A stretch of DNA of 64,000 nt, taken from the NCBI RefSeq assembly GCF_000620065.1, contig NZ_JHVI01000004.1, positions 62,001-126,000 on the forward strand, given 5' to 3'. Numbering within the stretch: the first letter of the stretch is position 1; each line of letters begins with the position of its first letter. This document shows positions 30,614-39,230 of the stretch, piece by piece. Both the position numbers and the translations under genes were made by a program. Origin of the DNA: Meiothermus cerbereus DSM 11376 (lineage in GTDB: Bacteria; Deinococcota; Deinococci; Deinococcales; Thermaceae). Under the pieces are notes generated by a model. It did no database searches. It was not told the DNA's origin and saw only the letters and a program-made list of their open reading frames with translations.

Positions 30614-31123
30614 TTATGAAGCTTTGGCCCTGAACACCCAGGGTGGTGCGTTGTCTATCCGGGACCGCAAGATCAGGTTGAGCTGTGCGGTGTGGTGCTG
30701 GACGTGGCGCATGTTGTAGAGCAGCAACTCGGCAAAGCTCATCTCGCCCCAGCCGAACTTGCAGACCCGGCGGGCACCCTGGTCGGTCAGGGATTCGATG
30801 GTGCTATTGCACTTCTGGCGGCAGTGGTGGAGGTATGCCAGCATCTCGGCCTTGCTGTAGATGCGGTCGGGCAGCACCCCGGCAGGGTCGAACTCTGAGA
30901 GACCGTACGGCTCTTTGGGCATGAAACCTTCCTTCGACCCGTGTAGGTAAAACTCGAGCCAGAAGAGGGTGTGATAGGTCATATACCAGGGTTCGTGCCA
31001 GGCCTCGGATAGCTTGGCGGGGTCGCCCCATAGTTCATCCGGATACATCTGCACGGCCTGCTCGAGCGCGTCAATGCTCGCGCCAAACTGCGACCAGATA
31101 ATATTCTTGGTGAACGCATCCAT
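30614..31123 (-). CDS. DinB-family metal-binding protein
   Basis: A 169-residue four-helix protein of the DinB/YfiT superfamily. The metal His triad is H51 (MTYHTLFWLEFYLHG), H140 and H144 (NMRHVQHHTAQLNL). DinB was first described as a DNA-damage-induced gene of Bacillus; members act as thiol-dependent S-transferases or have unknown roles. The ATG at 31123 has GGAG 6 nt upstream; a longer frame would run through the ddrO terminator. The position between ddrO and irrE makes a damage-response role plausible. Confidence 0.85.
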   Translation of the reverse strand: MDAFTKNIIWSQFGASIDALEQAVQMYPDELWGDPAKLSEAWHEPWYMTYHTLFWLEFYLHGSKEGFMPKEPYGLSEFDPAGVLPDRIYSKAEMLAYLHHCRQKCNSTIESLTDQGARRVCKFGWGEMSFAELLLYNMRHVQHHTAQLNLILRSRIDNAPPWVFRAKAS

Positions 31124-31139
31124 AAACCACTCCATAAAC

Positions 31140-31175
31140 AAAAAAAGCCGACAGCACCTTTTTTTGCCATCGGCT
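31140..31175 (-). terminator. Intrinsic terminator of ddrO
   Basis: On the minus strand AGCCGA (31175-31170) and TCGGCT (31151-31146) form a stem around a loop with A7, followed by T7. It lies between ddrO and the DinB-like gene. Upstream, GCCGAAAG is repeated twice, part of a word-repeat hairpin. Confidence 0.7.
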
Positions 31176-31194
31176 TTCGGCTCAGAGCTTTCGG

Positions 31195-31587
31195 CTAGCC
31201 TTCCAGCACCCGCTTGAGATGCAGGAAAATTTCGTACCAGTCGCGCTTGGACTCCGGACGCTTGCCCCGCAGCTCGATGCGGGCCAGGGTGCGCTGCCAC
31301 TCGGGTGTAATTTCTGCCCCGAGCTGTGGGTCGGCGATGAGTTCGGCCAGTCCCTTCGGCAACGAGGCTTCGGTGCGCTCACCGTAGAAGTCTACCGGGG
31401 CCAGCAGGTCGTTGACCGAGACGTTGTAGGAGTTGGCCAGGGTTTGCAGGGTGTCGAGGGAAGGGTTGGTACGGCCCCGCTCGAGGTCGGACAGGTAGGG
31501 CACGGAAAGCCCACTTTTCAGGGATAAATCTTTCAGGCGCCAGCCCTGTTGGGTGCGCAGTTCGCGTAGACGTTCGGCTAGTGTCAT
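31195..31587 (-). CDS. ddrO: DdrO-type repressor of the DNA damage response
   Basis: A 130-residue XRE-family repressor. Residues 1-60 are the helix-turn-helix ([20 protein letters not shown] then [14 protein letters not shown]). Residues 75-130 form the DdrO dimerisation domain, with the IrrE cleavage site seen in Deinococcus (Leu106-Arg107) preserved in residue number and sequence as RIEL106-R107GKRP. The ending [13 protein letters not shown] is also typical. DdrO represses repair genes through a 17-bp palindrome (RDRM). The promoter of this gene carries such a site, so autoregulation is likely. TACCGT lies 7 nt before the ATG, a leaderless layout. Confidence 0.94.
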   Translation of the reverse strand: MTLAERLRELRTQQGWRLKDLSLKSGLSVPYLSDLERGRTNPSLDTLQTLANSYNVSVNDLLAPVDFYGERTEASLPKGLAELIADPQLGAEITPEWQRTLARIELRGKRPESKRDWYEIFLHLKRVLEG

Positions 31588-31594
31588 GTTTCTG

Positions 31595-31630
31595 ACGGTA
31601 GCATAAAAGTTTTATACGGTCAAGACGTAA
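31595..31630 (-). promoter_or_regulatory. ddrO promoter with RDRM-like operator
   Basis: Minus strand: -35 TTGACC (31623-31618), 17-bp spacer, -10 TACCGT (31600-31595), then 7 nt to the ATG. The -35 lies inside TTACGTCTTGACCGTATAA (31630-31612). Its first part, TTACGTC-TTGAC, matches the Deinococcus RDRM (TTATGTCATTGAC...) with one substitution and one missing base. Confidence 0.6.
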
Positions 31631-31664
31631 TGTCCCCCTAAAGGTATTGCGTTATGCAGATAGA

Positions 31665-31681
31665 TTATGCTAGTATCATAA
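31665..31681. promoter_or_regulatory. Second RDRM-like 17-bp palindrome
   Basis: TTATGCTAGTATCATAA has the length and both 5-base ends (TTATG and CATAA) of the Deinococcus RDRM TTATGTCATTGACATAA but a different centre. It overlaps the likely -10 (TAGTAT) of the gene at 31696, which points away from ddrO. Confidence 0.45.
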
Positions 31682-31695
31682 CGGGAGGCGAACGT

Positions 31696-31992
31696 ATGAA
31701 TATCAGCGAAATTGTTTGGAAGTCCGTGGGGCGTGGTGCGGTACACCCCAGCGAAGTGCTTAATGTCCTTATTGAACTGGACAACCGCAAGGGCCAGATT
31801 GGTTTGTGGGCCCTGGAAAACGAGCTGCGCGCCAAGATTCCCCTGCTTCGCCCCACGGCTCAGCCCCTGGCTAAAGCCTGGCTCGAGGCCACCATCCAAT
31901 ACCGCATGACCTACTACCCCGAGGGCCGCCTGTCCCGACTGTTTAATCGCTTTAGCCAGCCCGAACGAGAATCCTTTCCTCTTGCAAGCTAG
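31696..31992 (+). CDS. Unknown protein divergent from ddrO
   Basis: A 98-residue soluble protein, MNISEIVWKSVGRGAVHPSE and on, with no family I recognise. It is rich in charged residues with several likely helices (EVLNVLIELDNRKGQIGLWA; AQPLAKAWLEATIQYRM). GGGAGG lies 6 nt before the ATG. It is divergent from ddrO, and a DdrO-like palindrome covers its promoter, so it is a candidate for a damage-induced gene. That is an inference from position. Confidence 0.65.
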   Translation: MNISEIVWKSVGRGAVHPSEVLNVLIELDNRKGQIGLWALENELRAKIPLLRPTAQPLAKAWLEATIQYRMTYYPEGRLSRLFNRFSQPERESFPLAS

Positions 31993-32151
31993 CGGGCAAC
32001 TTTTGCAGGAAGCAGAATCTGCTGAGCCCGTGGGGTGATCATGTTTTTTACCTTTTTGTGGGAAGTAGAAGCCAGGCATCGGCACCAAAGCTTACTCGAG
32101 GAAACCGTGGGGATTGGCCCTGCCGTTCCAAAAGTTGTACAGGAGGCCCGC

Positions 32152-32421
32152 ATGATGCAACTCGCCCAGCAAGCCCAGGTTTCGGTGGTGGAGAATATCT
32201 GTCGTGTATCTGCTTATGTGTTCGTTTCGTGCGCCCAACCCAAGCGCATTGTGCGGGCCCTGAGCCGCCTGCCAGGAGTGGTTAAGGCCGATGCCTTGCT
32301 GGGGGCTTCCGAGGCGGTGCTGGTGGTGGAGCGGCACAACTTCGAAGCGCTGCAAACCCTTCTGACCGAGGTGCAGTCTACCCCAGGGGTCAAGAAGATT
32401 TCGGTAAAGCTGGCGGCCTGA
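32152..32421 (+). CDS. Stand-alone Lrp/AsnC ligand-binding (RAM) domain protein
   Basis: An 89-residue protein that is only the RAM domain of Lrp/AsnC regulators: VSAYVFVSCAQPKRIVRALS then RLPGVVKADALLGASEAVLV and a final beta strand KKISVKL. There is no DNA-binding domain. Such stand-alone RAM proteins bind amino acids as oligomers and can modulate partners. The ATG at 32152 follows AGGAGG by 4 nt; the longer frame from 32035 has no domain match. Confidence 0.78.
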   Translation: MMQLAQQAQVSVVENICRVSAYVFVSCAQPKRIVRALSRLPGVVKADALLGASEAVLVVERHNFEALQTLLTEVQSTPGVKKISVKLAA

Positions 32422-32486
32422 AAAGCCGACCCAATCTGACCTCGCAACAGGCTGCCAGGCTTGTGCGATGTGCAAGGAGATGCAAA

Positions 32487-33383
32487 ATGCCCACCATCGT
32501 ACCCAACCTATGGTTCGATAAAGAAGCCAAAGAAGCCGCCGCTTTCTATTGCAGTGTAATTCCAGATTCCAAAATAAATAGCTCGGTTGTCCTGCGTGAT
32601 ACGCCCTCGGGCGACTGCGACCTGGTCTCGTTTGAGCTGGCGGGCCAGCCCTTTATGGCCATCAGCGCGGGGCCGTTGTTCAAGTTTAATCCCTCCACCT
32701 CGTTTATCCTTAACTTCGACCCTTCCCAGGGGCGTACCCGCCAAGACCTCGAGGCCCTGTGGAACCAGCTCCTGCCAGGGGGCAGCGTGCTGATGCCACT
32801 GGCCCCATACCCCTTTGCCCCCCTCTTCGGCTGGCTGCAAGACCGGTACGGGCTTTCCTGGCAGCTCATCCTCTCCGATCCCAGCGGTGAGGCGCGCCCT
32901 TTCATCACCCCTGCACTGCTGTTTGTGGGTGAGGTGTGTGGCAGGGCCGAGGAGGCTCAGGACTTCTACGTGTCGGTGTTTGCCAATGCGCGGCGGGGAA
33001 CAGCCATGCGCTATCCGGCGGGCATGGAGCCCGAACGAGAGGGAACCCTGATGTATAGCGATTTTATGCTGGAAGGCCAGTGGTTTGCTGCGATGGACAG
33101 CGCCCAGCCGCACAACTTTGCCTTCAACGAAGCCATCTCGTTCATGGTTTACTGCGACTCCCAGGCCGAGATAGACCATTACTGGACCCAGCTCTCGGCG
33201 GTGCCGGAAGCAGAACAGTGCGGCTGGCTCAAAGACAAATACGGTCTGAGCTGGCAAATTGTGCCAAGAGCCTTAGAGCGCATGCTGCAAGACCCCGACC
33301 CGGAACGGGTAAACCGGGTCAACCAGGTGGTGCTGCAGATGAAGAAGCTCGAGCTGGCCGAGCTGCAAAGGGCCTATGCTTGA
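32487..33383 (+). CDS. Two-domain VOC protein (PhnB / 3-demethylubiquinone methyltransferase-like fold)
   Basis: A 298-residue protein with two copies of the PhnB-type VOC domain. Copy 1 starts TIVPNLWFDKEAKEAAAFYC and ends LQDRYGLSWQLIL; copy 2 starts ITPALLFVGEVCGRAEEAQD and ends LKDKYGLSWQIVP. The repeated KYGLSWQ ending is the family hallmark. Despite a common database name, this fold does not imply ubiquinone methylation. The ATG at 32487 follows AAGGAG by 7 nt. The function is unknown. Confidence 0.85.
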   Translation: MPTIVPNLWFDKEAKEAAAFYCSVIPDSKINSSVVLRDTPSGDCDLVSFELAGQPFMAISAGPLFKFNPSTSFILNFDPSQGRTRQDLEALWNQLLPGGSVLMPLAPYPFAPLFGWLQDRYGLSWQLILSDPSGEARPFITPALLFVGEVCGRAEEAQDFYVSVFANARRGTAMRYPAGMEPEREGTLMYSDFMLEGQWFAAMDSAQPHNFAFNEAISFMVYCDSQAEIDHYWTQLSAVPEAEQCGWLKDKYGLSWQIVPRALERMLQDPDPERVNRVNQVVLQMKKLELAELQRAYA

Positions 33384-33384
33384 T

Positions 33385-33490
33385 GTGAACCTCACCTGAA
33401 GCTTTCTGGTTGGGTCAAAACCAACTGGATGTAAGTGCAGCGCTTGACGGCACTTCAGGTGGTGGCCCAGCAGAATGAACGAATCAAGAA
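33385..33490. repeat. Structured intergenic repeat, copy A
   Basis: About 105 bp directly after the VOC gene, closely related to 47257-47367. CACCTGA (33393-33399) and TCAGGTG (33455-33461) form an outer stem. Inside are hairpins GTTGG/CCAAC (33409-33413, 33421-33425) and AAGTGC/GCACTT (33433-33438, 33450-33455). Shared words with copy B include GCTTTCTG, CAAAACC and TGTAAG. The stems keep pairing despite base changes between the copies. Confidence 0.8.
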
Positions 33491-33567
33491 CCTTTCTTGT
33501 GAGCGGTTTATAGATCCTTTTGGCAAACCAGGACGATCTGCTAATCATCCCCCATTTGAGGTAGCCT

Positions 33568-33939
33568 ATGCAGGTGAAGATGCTGGCGTGTATCCCAGTC
33601 GTACCCAGCCGCGACGTGCAGGAGTCGTTGCGGTTCTATCAGACCTATCTGGGCTTCCAGGACCCCTTTACCTGGGGCGAGAACCCCATCGAGTATGGCG
33701 GCCTGAGCCGGGATGGGCTGCGGCTGCACTTCTACCTCGAGCCCAATGCGGAAATCCCCCGCAACTATGCTTTTCGGCTCGAGGTAGACGAGGTAGATTT
33801 GCTCTATGTGGCCTGCGAGGCGGCGGGCATCGTGCACCCCAACGGCAAACTGGAAAACAAACCCTGGAATACGCGCGAGTTTACCCTCCTCGACCCTTCA
33901 GGTGTGGCCATTCGGGTCTACCAGGAGCTTACGGGATAA
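33568..33939 (+). CDS. VOC-family protein (glyoxalase / bleomycin-resistance type)
   Basis: A 123-residue single VOC domain. MLACIPVVPSRDVQESLRFY and LGFQDPF form the first beta-alpha-beta unit; LRLHFYLEPNAEIPRN and the second unit end in FTLLDPSGVAIRVYQ, the usual VOC ending. Members bind drugs such as bleomycin or catalyse metal-dependent reactions; no specific substrate is evident. The stop overlaps the end of the convergent nitroreductase gene by 11 nt. Confidence 0.85.
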   Translation: MQVKMLACIPVVPSRDVQESLRFYQTYLGFQDPFTWGENPIEYGGLSRDGLRLHFYLEPNAEIPRNYAFRLEVDEVDLLYVACEAAGIVHPNGKLENKPWNTREFTLLDPSGVAIRVYQELTG

Positions 33940-34882
33940 CCCGCTCTTTGGGGGCCTCGAGCAAAGCCTTGCCGAGGGCTTCGCCGGGTTTGCCCTCGCC
34001 CCGGTAGGCTTCAGGTTCTTTTTCAATCCAGACGTAGCCTTTGCTGTGAAACTGCAAGCTGCGGAAGCCCTGGGCGAAGGTGGCTTCGATGAGCTGGCCC
34101 AGTGAGCCCACCTCGAGGCCCTTTTCTTGCAGCGCCTCGAGCAGTTCGGGCGGTAGATCGGGCTCGAAGCCCTGCTGTGCGGTGAGGCACTCGTAGGCGG
34201 GCTCGCGCTCTTCCATGGTGCCGTCCTGGGCAAAGTAGCGTTCCAACACCCTGTACCAGTCGCCGCTCCTGGTGATGGGGGCCATCGCGGCGTAGGCCTG
34301 CTCGAGGGCTTCCGGGCTATAGTCGTGGTACTGGTTTTCGTGCACCACCAGCTCGCGGGGCAGGCGTGGGCGGGGGGCGGGGGTTTCGTCGGGCACGCCC
34401 ACACACAGCCCGGCCACCGGCACAACCCCCTGCGGCAGCCCACACAGCGCCTTAATTTCCCTTATGCCGTTCAGCACCCCCCCAATCCACACGATGCCGT
34501 AGCCCAGGCTTTCGGCCATGGTGGCCAGGGCACTCCCGGCCAGCACGGCATCGGTAATGGCAAAGTGCAGCGCGGTGCGGGGCCAGTGCCCAAACACCCC
34601 GCCGCGGTGCTCGACCAGCCGGCGCAGGCGGTAGACGTCGGCCAGAATCAAAAAGAACTCGGCGCAGGTCTCGATGTGGGGGTTGGTGCCGGAGTGGCTG
34701 CTTACCTTGCGCCTTAGCTCGGGGTCGCTGATGCGCAGCAGGCTGTACATCTGGGCAGTGGCGTCGGTGGGAGCCCGCTGGGCGGCAAAGAGAATTTTGT
34801 CCAGGTCGCCTTCGCGCAAGGGCTCGGGTTTGAACTTACGCACGCTGGCGCGGTGTTGGTAAAGCGTGAAAAGGTCGTTCAC
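33929..34882 (-). CDS. Nitroreductase-family protein with extra C-terminal domain
   Basis: A 317-residue protein. Residues 1 to about 190 are an NfsA/FRP-type FMN-binding nitroreductase (HRASVRKFKPEP at the start, APTDATAQMYSLLRI, and GYGIVWIGGVLNG). About 110 extra residues follow that do not belong to the enzyme fold (from SGDWYRVLERYFAQDGTM on, ending KALLEAPKERVIP). Its role is unknown; it may be an independent domain. The start is GTG at 34882 with TAGGCT 6 nt upstream, a leaderless layout. Confidence 0.85.
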   Translation of the reverse strand: MNDLFTLYQHRASVRKFKPEPLREGDLDKILFAAQRAPTDATAQMYSLLRISDPELRRKVSSHSGTNPHIETCAEFFLILADVYRLRRLVEHRGGVFGHWPRTALHFAITDAVLAGSALATMAESLGYGIVWIGGVLNGIREIKALCGLPQGVVPVAGLCVGVPDETPAPRPRLPRELVVHENQYHDYSPEALEQAYAAMAPITRSGDWYRVLERYFAQDGTMEEREPAYECLTAQQGFEPDLPPELLEALQEKGLEVGSLGQLIEATFAQGFRSLQFHSKGYVWIEKEPEAYRGEGKPGEALGKALLEAPKERVIP

Positions 34883-34928
34883 GGGTCTAGCCTATCGTCT
34901 GAAGGTGGGTTTAACTGTGGTGCTGCTC

Positions 34929-35384
34929 TTACAGCTTCTTTTCCATGCAGATGCTCAAGGGGTCTTCAAAGTAGGGGCCAAAGGGGGGGATGCGCTGAAA
35001 GCCGAAACTTTGATACAGGCCGATGGCTTCGGTCTGGAACACCCCGGTCTCGAGGCGAAGCAGCGGGATGCCGCGCTCGAGGGCGTAGGCTTCCAGATGG
35101 GCCAGCAGTCGTTTCCCCACACCCCGGCCGCGAAATTCCGGGCGCACGTACATGCGCTTGATTTCAGCGTATTCGCTGCCAAAAAGCTGCACCCCACCAC
35201 ACCCTACCGCCTGCTCCTCGAGGTATGCCACAAAGAAGGCAACCTTCTGCTGGATGAGCTTTTCTACGCTGTAGCCGTGGCGGCTTTGTGGGGGGTAGTG
35301 GGGTTTCAGGACTGCATCCAGCTCTGCGATCAGGGCGCTGGCCACAGCGCTGTCGGGCCGCTCGGACTGGATGCGTAGGTGCAT
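34929..35384 (-). CDS. GNAT-family N-acetyltransferase
   Basis: A 151-residue acetyltransferase. The acetyl-CoA loop is RGRGVGKRLLAHLEAYALER in RPEFRGRGVGKR. VGCGGVQLFG and IGLYQSFGFQRIPPFGPYFE are the usual GNAT strands and C-terminal motif. The substrate is unknown. Its ATG starts 3 nt after the pgk stop, so it is the third gene of a gap-pgk-GNAT operon. A protein-modification role linked to glycolysis is possible but speculative. Confidence 0.88.
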   Translation of the reverse strand: MHLRIQSERPDSAVASALIAELDAVLKPHYPPQSRHGYSVEKLIQQKVAFFVAYLEEQAVGCGGVQLFGSEYAEIKRMYVRPEFRGRGVGKRLLAHLEAYALERGIPLLRLETGVFQTEAIGLYQSFGFQRIPPFGPYFEDPLSICMEKKL

Positions 35385-35387
35385 GTC

Positions 35388-36575
35388 CTAGCTTAGCGCT
35401 TCTATACCGGGGAGGGTACCGAGTTCCAAGAGCTCGAGGCTGGCCCCCCCGCCGGTGGACACGTGGCTGAACCGCTCGGCCATGCCCAGCTTGTTGGCGG
35501 CGGCCACCGAGTCGCCCCCGCCAATTACGGTAAAGGCCCCTTCCAGCCGGGCAATGGCCTCGCCCACCGCCAGGGTGCCCCTGGCAAAGTCGTCAATTTC
35601 AAAAACGCCCATGGGCCCGTTCCACAACACAGTCTTGGCGCCTTGAAGAGCTTGGGCAAAAGCATTAGCGCTCTCAGGCCCAATGTCCAGCCCCATCCAG
35701 TCATCCTCGATGGCGTTTGCGGGCATGATGCGGGTAGGGGCCCCCGCCTCGATTTTCTGCGCGGCCACCACATCGGTGGGTAGCAGCAGTTTTACCCCCA
35801 GGTCGGCGGCTTTTTTGAGCGGGTTGCGGGCCAGATCCAGCTTGTCGTCCTCCACCAGGCTCTTACCCACCTGCCCCCCCTGGGCCTTGATAAAGGTGAA
35901 GGCCATGGCCCCGCCGATCACCATGCCGGTCACTTTGGGCAGCAGGTTCTCGATCACCCCAATCTTGTCCGAGACCTTGGCCCCGCCCAGCACCACCCAG
36001 TAGGGCTTTTCGGGGTTGTGCAGCACCCTGCCGATGCTTTCAACCTCCTTTTCCATCAGGAAGCCTGCGTAGCTGGGCAAAAACTGGGCCACGCCGGTTA
36101 CCGAGGCATGGGCCCGGTGGGCCGAACCGAAAGCGTCGAGCACAAAGGCATCGCCCAGCCGGGCAAACTTTTGTGCCAGGGCTGGATCGTTCTTCTCTTC
36201 ACCCGGCTCAAAGCGCACGTTGTCCAGCAGAATTACCGATCCAGACGGGGCAGCTTTGACGCGCTCGAGGGTCGCATCGCTGGCAGGGGTCAGCTCGGGC
36301 GACCCCCCAATAAAAATGACCGGCTTGCCCAGGTGTTTTTCCAGTACTGGGGCCACGGGGGCAAGGCTGCTGGCCTCTTCGTAGCCGCCCTTGGGCCGCC
36401 CCAGGTGCGAGAGCAGCACCAATGTCGCGCCCTGCTCCAATAGGTGTTTTAGCGTCGGGATGGCCGCTGCCACCCTGGTCTCGTCTTTGACCTGCCCCTC
36501 TTTGATAGGCACGTTGAAATCCACCCGCACCAGTACGCGCTTACCGGCCGCATGGAAGTCCTTTAGTGTTCGCAT
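35388..36575 (-). CDS. pgk: Phosphoglycerate kinase
   Basis: Glycolytic enzyme making ATP from 1,3-bisphosphoglycerate; 395 residues, normal length. RVDFNVPI near residue 17, SHLGRPKG near 56, [33 protein letters not shown] and [15 protein letters not shown] are the family motifs. It follows gap with 58 nt between, where a short palindromic repeat sits, and precedes the GNAT gene. Confidence 0.98.
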   Translation of the reverse strand: MRTLKDFHAAGKRVLVRVDFNVPIKEGQVKDETRVAAAIPTLKHLLEQGATLVLLSHLGRPKGGYEEASSLAPVAPVLEKHLGKPVIFIGGSPELTPASDATLERVKAAPSGSVILLDNVRFEPGEEKNDPALAQKFARLGDAFVLDAFGSAHRAHASVTGVAQFLPSYAGFLMEKEVESIGRVLHNPEKPYWVVLGGAKVSDKIGVIENLLPKVTGMVIGGAMAFTFIKAQGGQVGKSLVEDDKLDLARNPLKKAADLGVKLLLPTDVVAAQKIEAGAPTRIMPANAIEDDWMGLDIGPESANAFAQALQGAKTVLWNGPMGVFEIDDFARGTLAVGEAIARLEGAFTVIGGGDSVAAANKLGMAERFSHVSTGGGASLELLELGTLPGIEALS

Positions 36576-36592
36576 ATTACCTCCTGGGCAAA

Positions 36593-36631
36593 CACCCCCC
36601 TCCTACTTGGGAGAGGGGCGGGGGTGAGGGG
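36593..36631. repeat. Short C-rich palindromic repeat, copy 2 (gap-pgk gap)
   Basis: Same family as 2229-2264: CACCCCCCTCC-TACTTGGGAGAGGGG-CGGGGGTGAGGGG. Again it lies in a gap between two co-transcribed genes and in the same orientation relative to them. Confidence 0.7.
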
Positions 36632-36633
36632 TA

Positions 36634-37644
<1,011 letters not shown>

Positions 37645-37678
37645 TTAAACGCCGGATAGCCTCCGCGTTCTGCTGGAT

Positions 37679-37708
37679 ACTATAACGCCTCCATTAAGAG
37701 ACGCCCAA
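37679..37708 (-). promoter_or_regulatory. Promoter of gap-pgk
   Basis: On the minus strand TTGGGC (37708-37703) and TATAGT (37684-37679) stand 18 bp apart, about 53 nt before the gap start codon. Confidence 0.55.
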
Positions 37709-37924
37709 GCACAAGGATACCTTCTTTGGCACACATTGGACGGAGACAGGTGTCCTGCTGACTTCTATCGTGCAAGGCTTTATCAGCACAAATGCCTATT
37801 TTGCCTGCCCCTGTTTGAATGCCTGGCTTTGCACATGGCTATTGATGGCAGTGTGTTTTAGGATAGCAGGGTTGAGGCCTATATGTGCTATAGGTAAATA
37901 TCGCCTGAAAGGCAGGTCTGGGTG
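37709..37924. other. Non-coding stretch upstream of the gap promoter
   Basis: About 216 bp with no gene I can support. One small hairpin, CCTATA-TGTGC-TATAGG (37878-37894), and GCCT-GAAA-GGC just after it are the only structures I see. Confidence 0.5.
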
Positions 37925-38055
37925 TGATACCAGATTCGGTTAGTTCGTCACCGAACGGTGACGAACTAACCCGACCGAAGGGAGTGCTCTAGGATTCAAA
38001 AAGATAGCCTCTTAGCGCTTTTTGTTTGAAGATTATCTTTTTGAATCCGGTATGA
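37925..38055. mobile_element. MITE-like palindromic element
   Basis: About 131 bp with near-identical inverted ends: TGATACCAGATTC (37925-37937) and GAATCCGGTATGA (38043-38055), 11 of 13 matching. Inside are a 16-bp perfect inverted repeat with a 2-bp centre (GGTTAGTTCGTCACCG at 37938-37953 and its complement at 37956-37971) and a 15-bp one (GGATTCAAAAAGATA at 37992-38006 and complement at 38034-38048). It has no coding capacity. It lies between gap's upstream region and the 3' end of pilD. Confidence 0.55.
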
Positions 38056-38066
38056 CAGGCTGCACC

Positions 38067-39230
38067 TTAGGCCAGACCGATGTAACCCAAATACCACTGC
38101 ACGATTGCTTTTCCGTAGAAGAAAGCAACCAGCCCACCTATTGCCAGGTAAGGCCCAAAAGGAATTTGGTTGTCGCCGCCAAACCGCCGCAGGATTGAGC
38201 CAATAATAGCTCCAGCAAATACGGCGATAAAAACTGCCACCATCAGACTGCTAAAGCCCAGCCAAACTCCCAAAAACCCCGCCAGCACTACGTCGCCATA
38301 TCCCATAACGCTCACGTAGCCCTCGAGGTTTTCCTCAGCGGGTGCGGGTTCAACCTTGTCGGATGGGTTGCGAAGCCACCAGTACAGCATTCCAGCTAAG
38401 GCCATACCACCGGCGCTGACCAGCATTCCTCGCAGGCTTTCCAGTGGCGATAGGCCCAGCAGCCAGGCCACAATGGGAGCAAGTGCCCCAAGGCCGAGGG
38501 TCAGGCTGTCGTGTAGGGCAAATACCTTGCCTGTGCGGGCATTGAGCGAGGCATTGAGCAACCCCACCACGATGCCCAATCCCCCCAGCCAGGTGCCTCC
38601 TACTGTGCCCAACATTCCACCCAGGGCACCCACCATAGCCGCTAGATGCACCTGATGCACGCCAAACGGGCCTTCGCGGGGGCCATCTTTGAAGCGGTTG
38701 TATAGCCACCCGCCATAGCCCGCAAATAGGGCCACCAAACCAGCCCCCATCAAGCCGCCGTCTACTGCTGCTTGGAAGTTTTGGGGGAAACCCAGGAAGC
38801 CAGCCCCCAGCAAACCCAGGAAAATTCCCCCATAGTTGAGCGAGTTGGGCAGGGTTTTGGTGTCGATATCAATAAACGCTAGCGCAATCAACAAGGCGAT
38901 AAAGGCCCATATAAAGACCAGCTCGGGAAAAACAGGACGCAGTAGAGCAGCCACGCCAAAAAGAACTGCCGTCAGGCCCTCCACGGCCGGATAGCGCAGC
39001 GGGATGGGGCGTTTGCAGTTTTTGCACCTGCCCCCCTGTACTACCCACGAAACAATCGGCACCAGCTCGAGGGGGGAGAGCACATGCCCACAGTGGGGGC
39101 AGCGGGAGCGGGGCCACACCACCGATATGCCTGCTGGAACCCGATAAATCACGACATTCAGAAACGAACCAATCAGGCTTCCGAGCAGGAGGGCAAAAAC
39201 CACAAGGAGGGACAGGGGTAATAGCTCCAC
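38067..39230 (-). CDS. pilD: Prepilin peptidase with an extended internal region
   Basis: An inner-membrane aspartic protease that cleaves and methylates type IV prepilins. Two CxxC pairs (C44/C47, C69/C72) bind zinc. Catalytic Asp residues are D121 (AFIDIDTKTLPN) and D313 (GYGDV). They are 192 residues apart instead of about 65 in typical enzymes. The inserted part contains GVHQVHLAAMVGALGGMLG, which resembles a second GYGDV-type module without its Asp. The start is GTG 39230 with TACAAT 6 nt upstream. pilF lies 1.8 kb away. Confidence 0.9.
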   Translation of the reverse strand: MELLPLSLLVVFALLLGSLIGSFLNVVIYRVPAGISVVWPRSRCPHCGHVLSPLELVPIVSWVVQGGRCKNCKRPIPLRYPAVEGLTAVLFGVAALLRPVFPELVFIWAFIALLIALAFIDIDTKTLPNSLNYGGIFLGLLGAGFLGFPQNFQAAVDGGLMGAGLVALFAGYGGWLYNRFKDGPREGPFGVHQVHLAAMVGALGGMLGTVGGTWLGGLGIVVGLLNASLNARTGKVFALHDSLTLGLGALAPIVAWLLGLSPLESLRGMLVSAGGMALAGMLYWWLRNPSDKVEPAPAEENLEGYVSVMGYGDVVLAGFLGVWLGFSSLMVAVFIAVFAGAIIGSILRRFGGDNQIPFGPYLAIGGLVAFFYGKAIVQWYLGYIGLA

